A stretch of DNA of 64,000 nt from an uncultured Coriobacteriales bacterium. Its GTDB lineage: Bacteria > Actinomycetota > Coriobacteriia > Coriobacteriales > UMGS124. Numbering within the stretch: the first letter of the stretch is position 1; each line of letters starts with the position of its first letter. The stretch spans positions 1 to 64,000 of the forward strand of contig CAKUAI010000009.1 of NCBI GenBank assembly GCA_934636245.1, given 5' to 3'. Positions 7,105 to 16,036 of this stretch are shown here, in pieces. Made by a program: the position numbers and the translations under genes. The notes under the pieces were generated by a model. The model was not told where the DNA came from and ran no database searches. It saw only the letters and a list, made by a program, of their open reading frames with translations.

Positions 7105-8111
7105 AAAGAGTGGCGATTAACGGTATGGGGCGCATTGGAAGGCTCGTATTTCGGGGGCTGCTGGAAAGCGCCGAAACAGAGGTGGTGGCCGTCAACGAGA
7201 AAGAGTCGCTTGAAACTGTGGCATACCTGCTCTCCCATGACGGTGAGCATGCCCCATGGAGCGGGCGCGTGTCTTTCCAGGGCAAAGAAGAGGGTGAGCT
7301 TGTCATGGAAGACGGCCGCAGGGTGCGAGCTTATCGCAGGGAAGACGCGTCAGACCTTCCGTGGGGGGAGATGGGTGTCGATCTTGTTTTGGAGTGTACG
7401 GGCGCCTACACATCGAGGGCGAAGGCACAGGCCCACCTGGATGCGGGCGCCCGGCGCGTTCTGGTTTCTGCCGCCGCGGGCGAAGATGTCCCTACAATTG
7501 TGTACGGCATCAATGAGGAAACAGCGGGCGAGGACGCAATAGTATCGGGCGCCTCGTGTTCGACCGTGGGGCTTGCTCCCATGGCGAAGGCGATCAACGA
7601 CTTCGCGCCGATTGAGAGTGGCATCGCGACTACTATCCATGCGTTGACCGCAACCCAAATGGTGTTGGCCAATCCCCAGCGCAAAGGCAATCTTAGGCGT
7701 TCCAGAACTGCCCTAACCAATATTATCCCAACGACCGCGGCGGCTGCAAAAGCGGTGGGGCTGGTCATTCCCGAGCTTAAGGGAAAGCTTACGGGGTCGG
7801 CAATTCGCGTGCCTGTGGTGCAGGGGAGCCTCATCACGTTGCACGCGGTGGTGACCCGGAGCGGTTTTACGGCAAGCGACCTCAATGCGGCCATGAAGGA
7901 AGCGTCCGATGCACTGTTTGGCTACACGGAGGAGCAGCTTGTGTCGCAGGATGCAGCGAACATGGAACTTGAGTCGGTGTTTGACGCTACCCAGACAAAG
8001 GTGTGCCCCTTGGATGGAGGCAGGTCTCTGGTGGAGGTAGCCGCCTGGTTTGACAATGAGACATCGTATGTGGCTCATTTTCTGAAGCTAACCGAATTCT
8101 TGCTGAGGTAG
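7101..8111 (+). CDS. gap: Divergent type I glyceraldehyde-3-phosphate dehydrogenase-like enzyme
   Basis: This 336-residue protein starts MKRVAINGMGRIGRLVFRGL, the NAD-binding fold of GAPDH. The catalytic Cys is in SGASCSTVG and the base His in TTIHALT; PTTAAAAKAVG and a C-terminal WFDNETSY also fit. Compared with classical GAPDH the SCTTN motif is SCSTV and WYDNEWGY is WFDNETSY, so it is a diverged paralogue whose substrate may differ. The ATG at 7101 has GGAG 7 nt upstream and overlaps the stop of the AbrB-family gene. Being tied to a transporter-like gene and its own regulator, it is probably not the housekeeping glycolytic copy. Confidence 0.8.
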   Translation: MKRVAINGMGRIGRLVFRGLLESAETEVVAVNEKESLETVAYLLSHDGEHAPWSGRVSFQGKEEGELVMEDGRRVRAYRREDASDLPWGEMGVDLVLECTGAYTSRAKAQAHLDAGARRVLVSAAAGEDVPTIVYGINEETAGEDAIVSGASCSTVGLAPMAKAINDFAPIESGIATTIHALTATQMVLANPQRKGNLRRSRTALTNIIPTTAAAAKAVGLVIPELKGKLTGSAIRVPVVQGSLITLHAVVTRSGFTASDLNAAMKEASDALFGYTEEQLVSQDAANMELESVFDATQTKVCPLDGGRSLVEVAAWFDNETSYVAHFLKLTEFLLR

Positions 8112-8208
8112 TTGCGACGGGTCGTCTCCCAATGAACCTGCTCTGACGCTGTTTGCGGTTTGGACGTTGTCGGTTGGGCTTGTTGGCCTTGGTTGCTAGC
8201 TGGTTGGT

Positions 8209-8796
8209 TTATGTGTCGGTGCGCTGTTTGAGGTCTTGGATGGAGAAGTCGTACACCAGGTGGGCCAGCTGGAAGACGCTCACCTTGCCGGGGTTTCGCA
8301 GCCAGCGCGAGATCATGTACATGGTGCCTGCCAGCGTGTACTCCAGGAGCAGGTCGATCTCTTCTTCCGGGCGCTTGACGTCGTAGCTCACCACGTAGCG
8401 GCGCCACAGGGGCTTGAGGCTGTCTTTGAGCCTGACGACGAACGCGGGGTCTCCCTGCTCGCCAAGCAGCACGTTGATGAGCCCCTTGTTGCGCTCGTAG
8501 TACAGCACCACGTCCTTGCAGGCGGCGATGCAGGCGAGCTTGCTGGAGTCCACCAAGAGCCGCTGCATGCAGGTCTCCACGCAGGCGGTCATGCCGTCGA
8601 GCAGCTCGTCCTCAATGAGCTGGAGCATGTGGTGCAGGTCCTGGTAGTACAGGTAGAAGGTCCCGCGGTTGTAGCCGGCCAGCGTGCACACCTGGCCCAC
8701 GGTGATTTTCTCCAGGGGCTGCTGGGCATACAGGCGCCAAAAGGCTTCCCGCAGGTCGGCTTTGGTTTGGTCGGTCTTTTCAGGGCGTTTTCTCAT
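8209..8796 (-). CDS. TetR/AcrR-family transcriptional regulator
   Basis: This 195-residue regulator has the N-terminal helix-turn-helix FWRLYAQQPLEKITVGQV followed by CTLAGYNRGTFYLYYQDL (residues about 19-60). The C-terminal helices are family-typical (SLKPLWRRYV, EYTLAGTMYMISRWL). It starts 10 nt after the stop of menE on the same strand, so it is the last gene of the menaquinone operon and may feed back on it. The ligand could be a CoA thioester or quinone precursor, by position only. Confidence 0.85.
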   Translation of the reverse strand: MRKRPEKTDQTKADLREAFWRLYAQQPLEKITVGQVCTLAGYNRGTFYLYYQDLHHMLQLIEDELLDGMTACVETCMQRLLVDSSKLACIAACKDVVLYYERNKGLINVLLGEQGDPAFVVRLKDSLKPLWRRYVVSYDVKRPEEEIDLLLEYTLAGTMYMISRWLRNPGKVSVFQLAHLVYDFSIQDLKQRTDT

Positions 8797-8805
8797 GGCT
8801 ACAGG

Positions 8806-10326
8806 TTAGCACAGGTTCTGAAGGTGCTGCTCAGCAAGCCGTTGAGCGGCCTTGCGGTCGATCTTGCCGATGCCGTGGCGGGGAATGGTGGGGACCACCA
8901 CCACATGGCGGGGCTGTGCGAAGCGAGAGAGGTGCCCAGCCAGCTCCTGGGAGATTGCCTGGGCCAGGGCGTCGCAGGCAGGTGCGACACCAGCGCTGGA
9001 GGGGCGGGCCTGGCTGGCAGGGCTTTCGTTGCCGGCCCCGCCGCCCTCCACCAGGGCAACGGGGACGCGGCCCCAGGTGGGGTCCTGCATGCCAAAGACG
9101 TAGCTGGCAGACACGCCGGGTATCTGGTTGATGGCCCGCTCGATCTCTGCGGGATAGACGTTCTCGCCGCCGGAGACGAACATGTCGCCCAGCCTCTCGT
9201 ACACATAGAGGCGCCCACGCTCGAGGCGCGCGACGTCGCCCGTGATGAAGAATCCGTCGGACGTGAAGTCCGCCTGGGCGTTGAGGTAGCCGTGAGTGAC
9301 GCAGGGGCCCTTGAGGGCAAGCAGTCCCTTGCCTTCTTGGTTGGGGTCAAGAACGCGGGTCTCGATGTCGGGGGAGAGAGCGGCGCCACCGTCGAAGGCG
9401 TCGTCCGCCGGTGCCCACGCAACGGCGCTGGCAGTCTCCGTCATGCCGAAGCTCGCAAAGACGCGGGCGTGTGCCGCCCTGGCACGGTCCAAGGTCTGCC
9501 AGTTGAGGGCGGCGCCGCCCAGAAGGAGGCACTGGTAGCCGCCTATCGCGGGCTCTGTTCGACTGACGTCCTCGGCAAGCAGGTCCTGCAGCATCTTGTC
9601 CACCACAGACACATGGGTCGCCGCGTGGTCCTGCGCATCCTGTAAGAGCTGCCCAGGATTGACCCGGGCATAGAGCAGGAAGGGGGCTTGCGCCAAATAG
9701 GAGCGGAGTACCACCTGCAGGCCGCCGATGTGGCACAGAGGCAGGGCCGCCTGCCAGAGGCTGGTGCGGCCACAACCCAACATCTTGTTGGCCATGCGCG
9801 CGGAGGCGAGTAACTGCCCCCAAGTGAGCGTTGCCGCCTTGGGCGTTCCGGTGGTGCCCGAGGTGAACATGACGAGGGCAATCTCGCCTCGGGCGGCGCT
9901 TTCCAGCAGGGCGCCCGGCGTCCATGACGGAGACGCGGTACAGGAGGGCCCACCTGGGCCGTCGATGGCGCGCTGGACGGCAGCCTCGAGGCACGCGGCC
10001 TCATCGGGACCCACAGCCTGGTAGTCCTGGGCCACGGTGCCCTGCAGCTGCTCCAAGCGCAGCTGTTTGTCGGCAGGGGACAGGCGATGGTTCAGGGCGA
10101 CCAACATGTGCCCAGTGCGTGCGCAGGCCAAAAGCAGCCACACGAAAGCGGGGCAGTTGGGCAGGTCCACCACCAGGGTGCGGCTGCCGTTCCGGTTGGT
10201 ATGTTCCAGCCACGCCACGGTTGCGTCCACGGCGAGCTGGGTTTGTCCAAGGGAAAACGCCCGCTTGCCCCCGTCTTGGTCGACGAAGGCAAAGCAGGCG
10301 TCCCGTATCGAATCGAGGCGGGTCAT
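8806..10326 (-). CDS. menE: o-Succinylbenzoate-CoA ligase-like AMP-forming enzyme
   Basis: This 506-residue acyl-adenylate-forming enzyme has the P-loop MFTSGTTGTPKAATL near residue 156, FASFGMTETASAV near 290, FITGDVARLERGRLYVYERLGD near 370, and the C-terminal catalytic lysine motif HGIGKIDRK near 487. Its neighbour menB (18 nt upstream) makes o-succinylbenzoate the likely substrate: activation to the CoA ester, the step before ring closure in classical menaquinone synthesis. Without that context it would be called a generic acyl-CoA synthetase. It belongs to the operon hydrolase-menB-menE-tetR. Confidence 0.75.
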   Translation of the reverse strand: MTRLDSIRDACFAFVDQDGGKRAFSLGQTQLAVDATVAWLEHTNRNGSRTLVVDLPNCPAFVWLLLACARTGHMLVALNHRLSPADKQLRLEQLQGTVAQDYQAVGPDEAACLEAAVQRAIDGPGGPSCTASPSWTPGALLESAARGEIALVMFTSGTTGTPKAATLTWGQLLASARMANKMLGCGRTSLWQAALPLCHIGGLQVVLRSYLAQAPFLLYARVNPGQLLQDAQDHAATHVSVVDKMLQDLLAEDVSRTEPAIGGYQCLLLGGAALNWQTLDRARAAHARVFASFGMTETASAVAWAPADDAFDGGAALSPDIETRVLDPNQEGKGLLALKGPCVTHGYLNAQADFTSDGFFITGDVARLERGRLYVYERLGDMFVSGGENVYPAEIERAINQIPGVSASYVFGMQDPTWGRVPVALVEGGGAGNESPASQARPSSAGVAPACDALAQAISQELAGHLSRFAQPRHVVVVPTIPRHGIGKIDRKAAQRLAEQHLQNLC

Positions 10327-10344
10327 GGTGGCGGGAGAGGGTCC

Positions 10345-11184
10345 TTACGGGAATTTGGGGTACTTGCTGAAGTCGGGCTCGCGCTTTTCCTTGAAGGCGT
10401 CGCGGCCCTCCTTGGCCTCGTCGGTGGTGTAGTACAGAAGAGTCGCGTCGCCTGCCAGCTGCTGCAGGCCGGCCAGGCCGTCGGTGGCGGCGTTGAAGGA
10501 CGCTTTCATGAAGCGCAGGGCCGTGGCGCTGTGCTTGAGCATCTGGCGTGCCCAGTCCACGCACTCGGCCTCTAGCTGGTCAAAGGGAACGACCTTGTTG
10601 ACCAGGCCCATCTCCAGGGCCTCTTGGGCACTGTAGAGACGGCACAGGTACCAAATCTCGCGCGCCTTCTTTTGGCCCACGATGTTCGCAAGGTAGCCGG
10701 CGCCGTAGCCGGCGTCGAAGCTGCCCACCCTGGGACCGGTCTGGCCGAACATGGCGGTGTCGGCGGCAATGGTCAGGTCGCACAGGATATGCAGCACGTG
10801 GCCGCCGCCCACAGCGTAGCCGTTGACCATGGCGATGACGGGCTTGGGCACCACGCGAATCAGGCGCTGCAGGTCGAGCACGTTCAGGCGCGGGATGTTG
10901 TCTTTGCCCACATAGCCGCCGTTGCCGCGGATCTTCTGGTCGCCGCCGGAGCAAAACGCCTCGTCCTTGTGGTCGCCGCCGTGGTTGACGCCGGTCAGGA
11001 TGATGACGCCGATCTGCGCGTCGTCGCGGGCGTCGGAGAAGGCGTCGTACATCTCCGTCACGGTCAGCGGGGTGAAGGCGTTGCGGCGGAAGGGGCGGTT
11101 GATGCTGATCTTGGCGATACCCTCGGCCTTTTCGTAGACGATTTCGCTGTATTCCTTTGCCTGCTGCCAGTTGATGGGTTCCAT
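10345..11184 (-). CDS. menB: 1,4-Dihydroxy-2-naphthoyl-CoA synthase
   Basis: This 279-residue crotonase-fold enzyme has RPFRRNAFTPLTVTEMYDAF, FCSGGDQKIRGNGGYVG, LDLQRLIRVVPKPVIAMVNG, YAVGGGHVLHILCDLTIA, and GSFDAGYGAGYLANIVGQKKA. This set is diagnostic of MenB, including the naphthoate synthase active-site loop and the Asp in FDAGYG. It closes the second aromatic ring from o-succinylbenzoyl-CoA. The ATG at 11184 has AGAGGA upstream; the reading frame extends further but without a start signal. It ends in YPKFP, also typical of the family. Confidence 0.93.
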   Translation of the reverse strand: MEPINWQQAKEYSEIVYEKAEGIAKISINRPFRRNAFTPLTVTEMYDAFSDARDDAQIGVIILTGVNHGGDHKDEAFCSGGDQKIRGNGGYVGKDNIPRLNVLDLQRLIRVVPKPVIAMVNGYAVGGGHVLHILCDLTIAADTAMFGQTGPRVGSFDAGYGAGYLANIVGQKKAREIWYLCRLYSAQEALEMGLVNKVVPFDQLEAECVDWARQMLKHSATALRFMKASFNAATDGLAGLQQLAGDATLLYYTTDEAKEGRDAFKEKREPDFSKYPKFP

Positions 11185-11243
11185 GGGTGTTCCTCTGTTT
11201 GTCGTATTGGGGGATGGGGGGCGATTGCGATGTCGATGGGTGG

Positions 11244-12164
11244 TTAGGCGCCCTGGATGTGCTGAGCGATGCGTTCGACGGCCTCCATTCCCTCGGGCAT
11301 GGTGTCGTAGAGCGCATAGGTGTGCCACAGGCCTTCGCCCACTTCGAGCTCCACGCTGCCTCCGGCCTGCTCAATGAGACGCTGCAGCTCAAGGGCGTCT
11401 ATGGACAGCACCTCGGTGGAGCCCACTTGGATGTAGACGGGCGCCATGCCCTCGAAGGGGCCGTACTGCAGGTTGGGCGGGCACGCCTTGTCGTGCATGA
11501 CGGGGCCGCACCACACGCGGGGGATGCCCAACAGGCTCACCATGCCGATGACGGGGTCGCCGCTCTCAAGCTCGGCCTTGCCGGGGAGGAAGTTGCCGAA
11601 GTCGATCCAGGGGGAAAGCGCCACAATCTGGGTCGGCTGGGGCAGACCTTGCTGCAAGGCGAGCTGGGCGGCTGCGATGACCATGTGGGCGCCCACGGAG
11701 TCGCCCAGAAGCACCAGATTCTCCGGGGCACAACGCGCCAGGGCCCAGCGGTAGGAGTCCATCATGGCGCGATAGGTTTCCTTGTGCGTGCAGGTGGGTG
11801 CCAGGGGATATTCCAGCAGGTGAACTGTGCAGCCTGTCATTTCCACCAGATGCACGGCCAAGGCGCACTGGGTGTCCATGATGTTCAGCAAGAACGCGCC
11901 GCCATGAAAGTACAGCACCTGCTTGTCCGACGCCTGGGCGGGGTCCTTGGGCGACAGGCTGAAAACGCGGGCTTCCTCGGCAAGCCTGGTCTCATGCACG
12001 CTCACGGCCTCTCCCACAAAAGGGGGCATCTGCCAGGCGTGCTTCTGTGCCTCGCCCATAGCCTCTACCAGGGCGGCAAAGGGAGCTTCTTCCGAAAACG
12101 GCTTCTTGTATTCCGTGAGAAAGAGGTTGTCGATGATGGCTTGAGCCTGAGGGCTAAGGGGCAT
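11244..12164 (-). CDS. Alpha/beta hydrolase, HSL-type esterase
   Basis: This 306-residue hydrolase has the oxyanion-hole motif YFHGGAFLL near residue 87, the nucleophile motif LGDSVGAHM near 154, LSPWIDF near 185, the acid region STEVLSIDA near 250, and a C-terminal His in LWHTYAL near 280. This is the hormone-sensitive-lipase subfamily, acting on short acyl esters. The start at 12164 is supported by AGGAGA. It is the first gene of the men operon, so it may hydrolyse a pathway intermediate or stand in for MenH, but the fold alone does not show that. Confidence 0.75.
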   Translation of the reverse strand: MPLSPQAQAIIDNLFLTEYKKPFSEEAPFAALVEAMGEAQKHAWQMPPFVGEAVSVHETRLAEEARVFSLSPKDPAQASDKQVLYFHGGAFLLNIMDTQCALAVHLVEMTGCTVHLLEYPLAPTCTHKETYRAMMDSYRWALARCAPENLVLLGDSVGAHMVIAAAQLALQQGLPQPTQIVALSPWIDFGNFLPGKAELESGDPVIGMVSLLGIPRVWCGPVMHDKACPPNLQYGPFEGMAPVYIQVGSTEVLSIDALELQRLIEQAGGSVELEVGEGLWHTYALYDTMPEGMEAVERIAQHIQGA

Positions 12165-12361
12165 GACGTCTCCTGGGGTGGGGTGTGGTTGCACCCCTAC
12201 CATAGGAAGGCATGGTGACGCGAGCAATGAACAAAGACGCCCGCTGTGTTGAATTTGCCGCTGTGGGGTCTTTGACCAGGGACTTTGAGTCAAAATAGGA
12301 GTGGAGGGTCCATGATGGGCAAGGACTCTTATGATAAAAACTCCCGCGAAAGGTCGACGAG
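12165..12361. promoter_or_regulatory. Divergent men control region
   Basis: This gap separates the menB/menE operon (minus) from the thioesterase gene (plus). It holds the palindrome TTTGAGTCAAA at 12284-12294 with a related half-site TTTGACC at 12271-12277, candidates for the TetR regulator's operator. A possible -10 element TATGAT lies at 12330-12335, 26 bp before the thioesterase start, without a convincing -35. Confidence 0.4.
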
Positions 12362-12745
12362 ATGAATTTTGTCGAGCGTCTCAACATAACGTATCTCAGC
12401 CAGGAGGCCGACTGCGTGGAGGCGGTCATGCCCGTGGACGAGGGCGTGAAGCAGCCTTTTGGCTACCTGCATGGGGGAGCGACCATTGCCTTGCTGGAGA
12501 CCCTCGCCAGCCAGGGCGCCGTGCTGAGCTGCCTGGAGGGCCAGAAGCCCTTCGCCGTGGACGTGCACGTGGCCCATCGCAGCAGCATGCGCGACGGCAG
12601 CGTCTATGCCTGCGCCCGCCTGGCCGAGACGCAAACCACGTCCAAGGGGTATGCCAAGCAGGCCTGGGTGGTATGTGCCCGTGACCAAGACGAGCGGGGC
12701 CCCATTGTGTCCGAGGGCACTGTCATCTGCCTGCTAGTGCCGTAG
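12362..12745 (+). CDS. menI: Hotdog-fold thioesterase, probable DHNA-CoA thioesterase
   Basis: This 127-residue hotdog protein has the PaaI/EntH-type signature FGYLHGGATIALLETLAS around residues 33-50 (catalytic Glu in LLET) and a conserved VDVHVAHRSSMRDGSV strand. Enzymes of this type hydrolyse aromatic CoA esters; next to menB and menE the best candidate is release of 1,4-dihydroxy-2-naphthoate, the MenI step. It faces away from the operon with menB and shares its control region. A general PaaI-type thioesterase is the alternative. Confidence 0.75.
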   Translation: MNFVERLNITYLSQEADCVEAVMPVDEGVKQPFGYLHGGATIALLETLASQGAVLSCLEGQKPFAVDVHVAHRSSMRDGSVYACARLAETQTTSKGYAKQAWVVCARDQDERGPIVSEGTVICLLVP

Positions 12746-12810
12746 CAGGCCATTTCCTGGCGGCTCGGCGGGAGCTGTTTGGCACCCCGGCTCTTACAAG
12801 GCATCAAAAG

Positions 12811-12848
12811 AAAAGAGGGGGCGGGCCACATGGTCCGCCCCCTCTTCG
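12811..12848. terminator. Bidirectional terminator
   Basis: AAGAGGGGGCGG at 12813-12824 pairs perfectly with CCGCCCCCTCTT at 12835-12846 around a 10-nt loop. The A-rich left side and T-containing right side suit both the plus-strand menI and the minus-strand oxidoreductase gene, which converge here. Confidence 0.8.
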
Positions 12849-12902
12849 TCAGGGCATAGGTGCCTGTATGGTTGCGCCGAAGCGCACCCGAGAGCCTGCG
12901 TC

Positions 12903-13955
12903 TTAGATGACGTGGAAGGTCAGGCTGGCCTCGACGGGGGAGACGACGCCGTCGGCCGTGCGGGCACGGACGATCATCTTGTAGTCGCCGGCCTGGTCGA
13001 AGGAGGTCTCGAAGCGCCAGTTGACCCAGCGGTCGGCCGTGGCGCCCTCGGTGGAGCACTCGGTCCAGGTCTCGCCACCGTCGAAGGAGAACTCAACGGC
13101 CTCGATGGGGCTGCCCAGGTCGTCGGCGACGCCCTCGAAGGTGATGGAGTTGCCGGCCAGGAACACGCAGCCGTCGGCGTTGTTCATGATCTCGACCTTG
13201 TTGCGCCACATGGGGTCGACGCTCTGCATGTCGGGCTCGGACTTCTCGGCGGTGAGCTTGATGTCGACGATGTTGCGCGTGAAGTAGCGCGCGACGGTCT
13301 CGGGCATCCAGAGCTGGGCGGAGGGGCCCTCCGCGCTCTGCAGCCTCTCGCCGTTCACCTCGTAGACGAGCATGGCGTCGTGCTCGAGGGCGTAGCGCAG
13401 GGGCATGGGCTCGCCGAAGCCGTCGGTGCCGTAGGCGGTGAGGGTGTTGACGCCCTCGTCGAGCTCGGCCATGTTCACGACGGCGGCCAGGGGCACGCCC
13501 ACGACGGCTGCCTGGCCGAAGGGGGCGCCGGTGGCGCAGGAGCACGCCACGGTGTCCATGGCCGACTGGTCCTCCATCTCGGCGAGGTTCACCGTGAAGC
13601 TCTTCTTGATGTTGCCGCCCACGTTGATGAAGTAGGTGGCCTCGGCGCCGTGGGCGCCGGGGGCGACGAGCTCGTTGGCGGGCTTGGAGCACATCGAGGT
13701 GATGGCGGTGCCGAAGACGTTGAAGAGGTCGTCGTTGGGGGTCACGCCCTCCTGGTTGAACGAGAAGGTGCCCTGGAGGTTGGCGACCTTGACGTAGTCG
13801 GCCTCCTCGAGCGTGAGGACGTGGTTGGAGTCCTGGGGCTCGGCGTTGTCGGCGGCCTGGTTGTCGGCGGTGGCGCCGTTGGCGAGGGCCATGCCGGCCA
13901 CGCCGAGCAGCAGGGCGCTGCTAGCCGCACCGGCGGCGAGAATGTTCTTCTTCAT
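12903..13955 (-). CDS. Exported sulfite-oxidase-fold molybdopterin oxidoreductase subunit
   Basis: This 350-residue protein has a Sec-type signal peptide (MKKNILAAGAASSALLLGVA, cleavage after about ALA at 25). The mature part contains the molybdopterin-oxidoreductase pattern FGQAAVVGVPLAAVVNMAEL, LTAYGTDGFGEPMPLRYAL and YEVNGERLQSAEGPSAQLWM. A C-terminal immunoglobulin-like dimerisation domain (IEAVEFSFDGGETWTEC) follows. Cys residues at TSMCSK and ACSCATG could supply the molybdenum ligand, but the usual ligand position is not obvious. The gene lies 12 nt downstream of a cytochrome fusion with the same fold, so the two probably form one complex outside the membrane. The substrate is unknown. 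Confidence 0.7.
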   Translation of the reverse strand: MKKNILAAGAASSALLLGVAGMALANGATADNQAADNAEPQDSNHVLTLEEADYVKVANLQGTFSFNQEGVTPNDDLFNVFGTAITSMCSKPANELVAPGAHGAEATYFINVGGNIKKSFTVNLAEMEDQSAMDTVACSCATGAPFGQAAVVGVPLAAVVNMAELDEGVNTLTAYGTDGFGEPMPLRYALEHDAMLVYEVNGERLQSAEGPSAQLWMPETVARYFTRNIVDIKLTAEKSEPDMQSVDPMWRNKVEIMNNADGCVFLAGNSITFEGVADDLGSPIEAVEFSFDGGETWTECSTEGATADRWVNWRFETSFDQAGDYKMIVRARTADGVVSPVEASLTFHVI

Positions 13956-13967
13956 CGGGGGCTCCTT

Positions 13968-15650
13968 TTACTCGTTGTTCTCAAGGCCGGTGGAGTACTG
14001 GATCGGCAGGTCGTAGTCGCCGAAGCGGACGACCTCGTCAGCGGAGGGCAGGACGGACTTGGCGTTGACCATGACCTCGTGCGTGCTGAAGCTGACCTCG
14101 CCCTCCTCGGTGGTGGCGCGCACCATCAGGCAGTAGGCGCCGTTCTCCTCGGGCGTCCACTCGAAGGTCCACCAGAGCCACTTGTTGACGTCGTACTCGC
14201 CGACCTCGTAAGCGGTCCAGGTGTTGCCGTGGTCCATCGAGAACTCGATCGTCGAGACGTGGTGGTCGAAGGCGTCGGCGTAGCCCTGGAAGGTGTAGGG
14301 CTTGCCGGTCTCGATGATGACGCCCTCAGGCGTGCCGCAGATCGTGGCGTTCGGGCGGTTGATGTGCTCGCCGTTCTTGTTCTTCTGACCGCAGTCGCGG
14401 CCCTTGCTCATGTCGTCAGTGGAGACGATGTAGCCGGAAGGCTGCTTGCTGAAGACCTGGGCGTCGTAGCCCTCAACCCAGTTGGTGCAGGGGAAGCCGC
14501 GGCTGGCGTCGAGGTACTGGCCGTCCATCTTGTAAACCAGGTACTCCTCGGGGAGCTTGGAGACCATGACGCCGTTCTTGGAGGAGCCGTCAGCGCGGAC
14601 GCAGCGGATGGAGTTGGTGCCCTCGAGCATGCCGCCGGCCTTCTCGATGAGCCAGCTCACGGGGATACCGGTGATCTCGGTCTGGCCGATGCCGCCGCCG
14701 CCGACGGGGTTGAGGTCGCAGACCATCTTGGAGGGCTTCGTCACCACGACGCCGGCCTCCTCGGCCTCGGCGATGAGGTCGACGAGCTTGGCGGTGTAGG
14801 GCTCGGGCACGTTGCCCTCGATGGTGATGGTCCACTCCTCCATCATGCTCATGGGGAGCTCGAGGTCGAGGGCCGCTGCGCTGCAGGCGTAGCGCATGTG
14901 GTCGTAGTAGCCGTGGACGAAGTCGAAGCTGTAGAGCTCGTCCATGCTCTGGACCTTGTCCTGTGTGACGCTGAAGTTGCCCTCAACGTTCTCGACGGTC
15001 GTGATGCTGTCGCCCAGGGCCTTGTACTTCACGTTGTCCCAGAGCTGCATGCCCTCACCGTCGCCCGTGGCGCTGTGGCAGGAGCCGCAGTCGCCGCCGA
15101 GGGCTTTGAAGGTGTCGGCGTTGCGGGAGTGCTCGTGGATGCCGTGGATCAGGCGGCCGAACTCGTCGCCGTTGTCGCGGTGGCAGGAGATGCACTGGTT
15201 GACGTCGCTGTAGGTCTCGAGGGCCTTGTTGGGCAGCGTGGCGTGACGGTAGGGCATGTCCATGATCAGCTGGTTCAGGTCATAGTGGCACGACAGGCAG
15301 CCCTTGTTGTCGGCGTCGAGGTAGTAGGTGTTGTACGAGATCGTCCAGCTCTGCTGCATCCAGTGAGGGCACTCGTACTCGGTGGGGGTCAGCTGGACGA
15401 GCTTGCCGTTGGGGAGCTGACGAATCTCGGGGGCGTACTCCACCGCGATCTGGTCCCACTTGCTGTAGTTGTCGATGATGTATTCCTTGCCGGGATACTC
15501 GGCGTCGCCGTCGGGCACCTCAGTGTGGACGATCGCCGCGGCGGTGGCGGCCGAATCGACGGCGAAAGCCGGCGTCATCATGACGCTCGTCGTCGCAAGA
15601 ACGGCTACCATGCCGGCGACAGTGGCTGCACGCCTCGTTGCCTTCCTCAT
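13968..15650 (-). CDS. Three-haem cytochrome c fused to sulfite-oxidase-fold domain
   Basis: This 560-residue exported protein starts with a signal peptide ending in PAFA near residue 30. The N-terminal third has three c-haem sites, CLSCH (near 118), CISCH (near 152) and CGSCH (near 188), with extra His residues in between. The rest is a molybdopterin-oxidoreductase fold (TEITGIPVSWLIEKAGG, RCVRADGSSKNGVMVSKLP, YLVYKMDGQYLD) and a C-terminal Ig-like domain (VSTIEFSMDHGNTWTAYEV). Electrons would pass between haems and the active site within one chain. It is divergent to a membrane LuxR regulator and needs the Ccm system encoded further along. It may be a respiratory reductase for an exogenous organic or sulfur compound; the acceptor is not deducible. 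Confidence 0.75.
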   Translation of the reverse strand: MRKATRRAATVAGMVAVLATTSVMMTPAFAVDSAATAAAIVHTEVPDGDAEYPGKEYIIDNYSKWDQIAVEYAPEIRQLPNGKLVQLTPTEYECPHWMQQSWTISYNTYYLDADNKGCLSCHYDLNQLIMDMPYRHATLPNKALETYSDVNQCISCHRDNGDEFGRLIHGIHEHSRNADTFKALGGDCGSCHSATGDGEGMQLWDNVKYKALGDSITTVENVEGNFSVTQDKVQSMDELYSFDFVHGYYDHMRYACSAAALDLELPMSMMEEWTITIEGNVPEPYTAKLVDLIAEAEEAGVVVTKPSKMVCDLNPVGGGGIGQTEITGIPVSWLIEKAGGMLEGTNSIRCVRADGSSKNGVMVSKLPEEYLVYKMDGQYLDASRGFPCTNWVEGYDAQVFSKQPSGYIVSTDDMSKGRDCGQKNKNGEHINRPNATICGTPEGVIIETGKPYTFQGYADAFDHHVSTIEFSMDHGNTWTAYEVGEYDVNKWLWWTFEWTPEENGAYCLMVRATTEEGEVSFSTHEVMVNAKSVLPSADEVVRFGDYDLPIQYSTGLENNE

Positions 15651-16036
15651 GTTCCCCTCTTTTCCCTCTGCGCTCGAGTCACGGGCGGCTGCTCGGCGCT
15701 TCCTCTTGTCTTCTTCTTTTTCGTGCCCGTTTTAATGAACAGTAGCGAGAAACCGGGCCGGTCCCCATCAACGTAAGCGGGCGAACTTACAGGTTTGCTT
15801 CAGTTTTGGGCATCAACCTTTTTGGTTGGACGCCTGGTGACATTTGCAGGGGGGTGAGGAAAAATGCCAGCTAGGTGGCATATTCGCTTGACAATTACGC
15901 CAAGGGCGGGATTAAAAAACGTGCATGGACAATTTTGGCCACATCGCGCACAATGTCACCAAGGGTTAAGTGTTAAGGGGGGCCCGGGTACTGTCAGCGG
16001 GTATGTGGCGCGCCGGGGCGCCAGGGGAGAGGCCTC
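15651..16036. promoter_or_regulatory. Divergent control region of the reductase and LuxR genes
   Basis: This 386-bp gap has no gene. It contains the inverted repeat CAACC-TTTTT-GGTTG at 15814-15828, and a TTGACA at 15889-15894, 17 bp upstream of GATTAA, as a possible promoter reading toward the LuxR gene. The minus-strand start at 15650 is preceded by AGAGGGGAAC as ribosome-binding site. The symmetric repeat is the best candidate for the LuxR-type regulator. Confidence 0.4.

Noticed and set aside
12912..15776. Very long plus-strand open frame across the two oxidoreductase genes
   Set aside because: A shadow of GC-rich minus-strand genes: it is a low-complexity mix of Val, Gly, Asp and His, while the minus strand has signal peptides, CxxCH sites and good starts.
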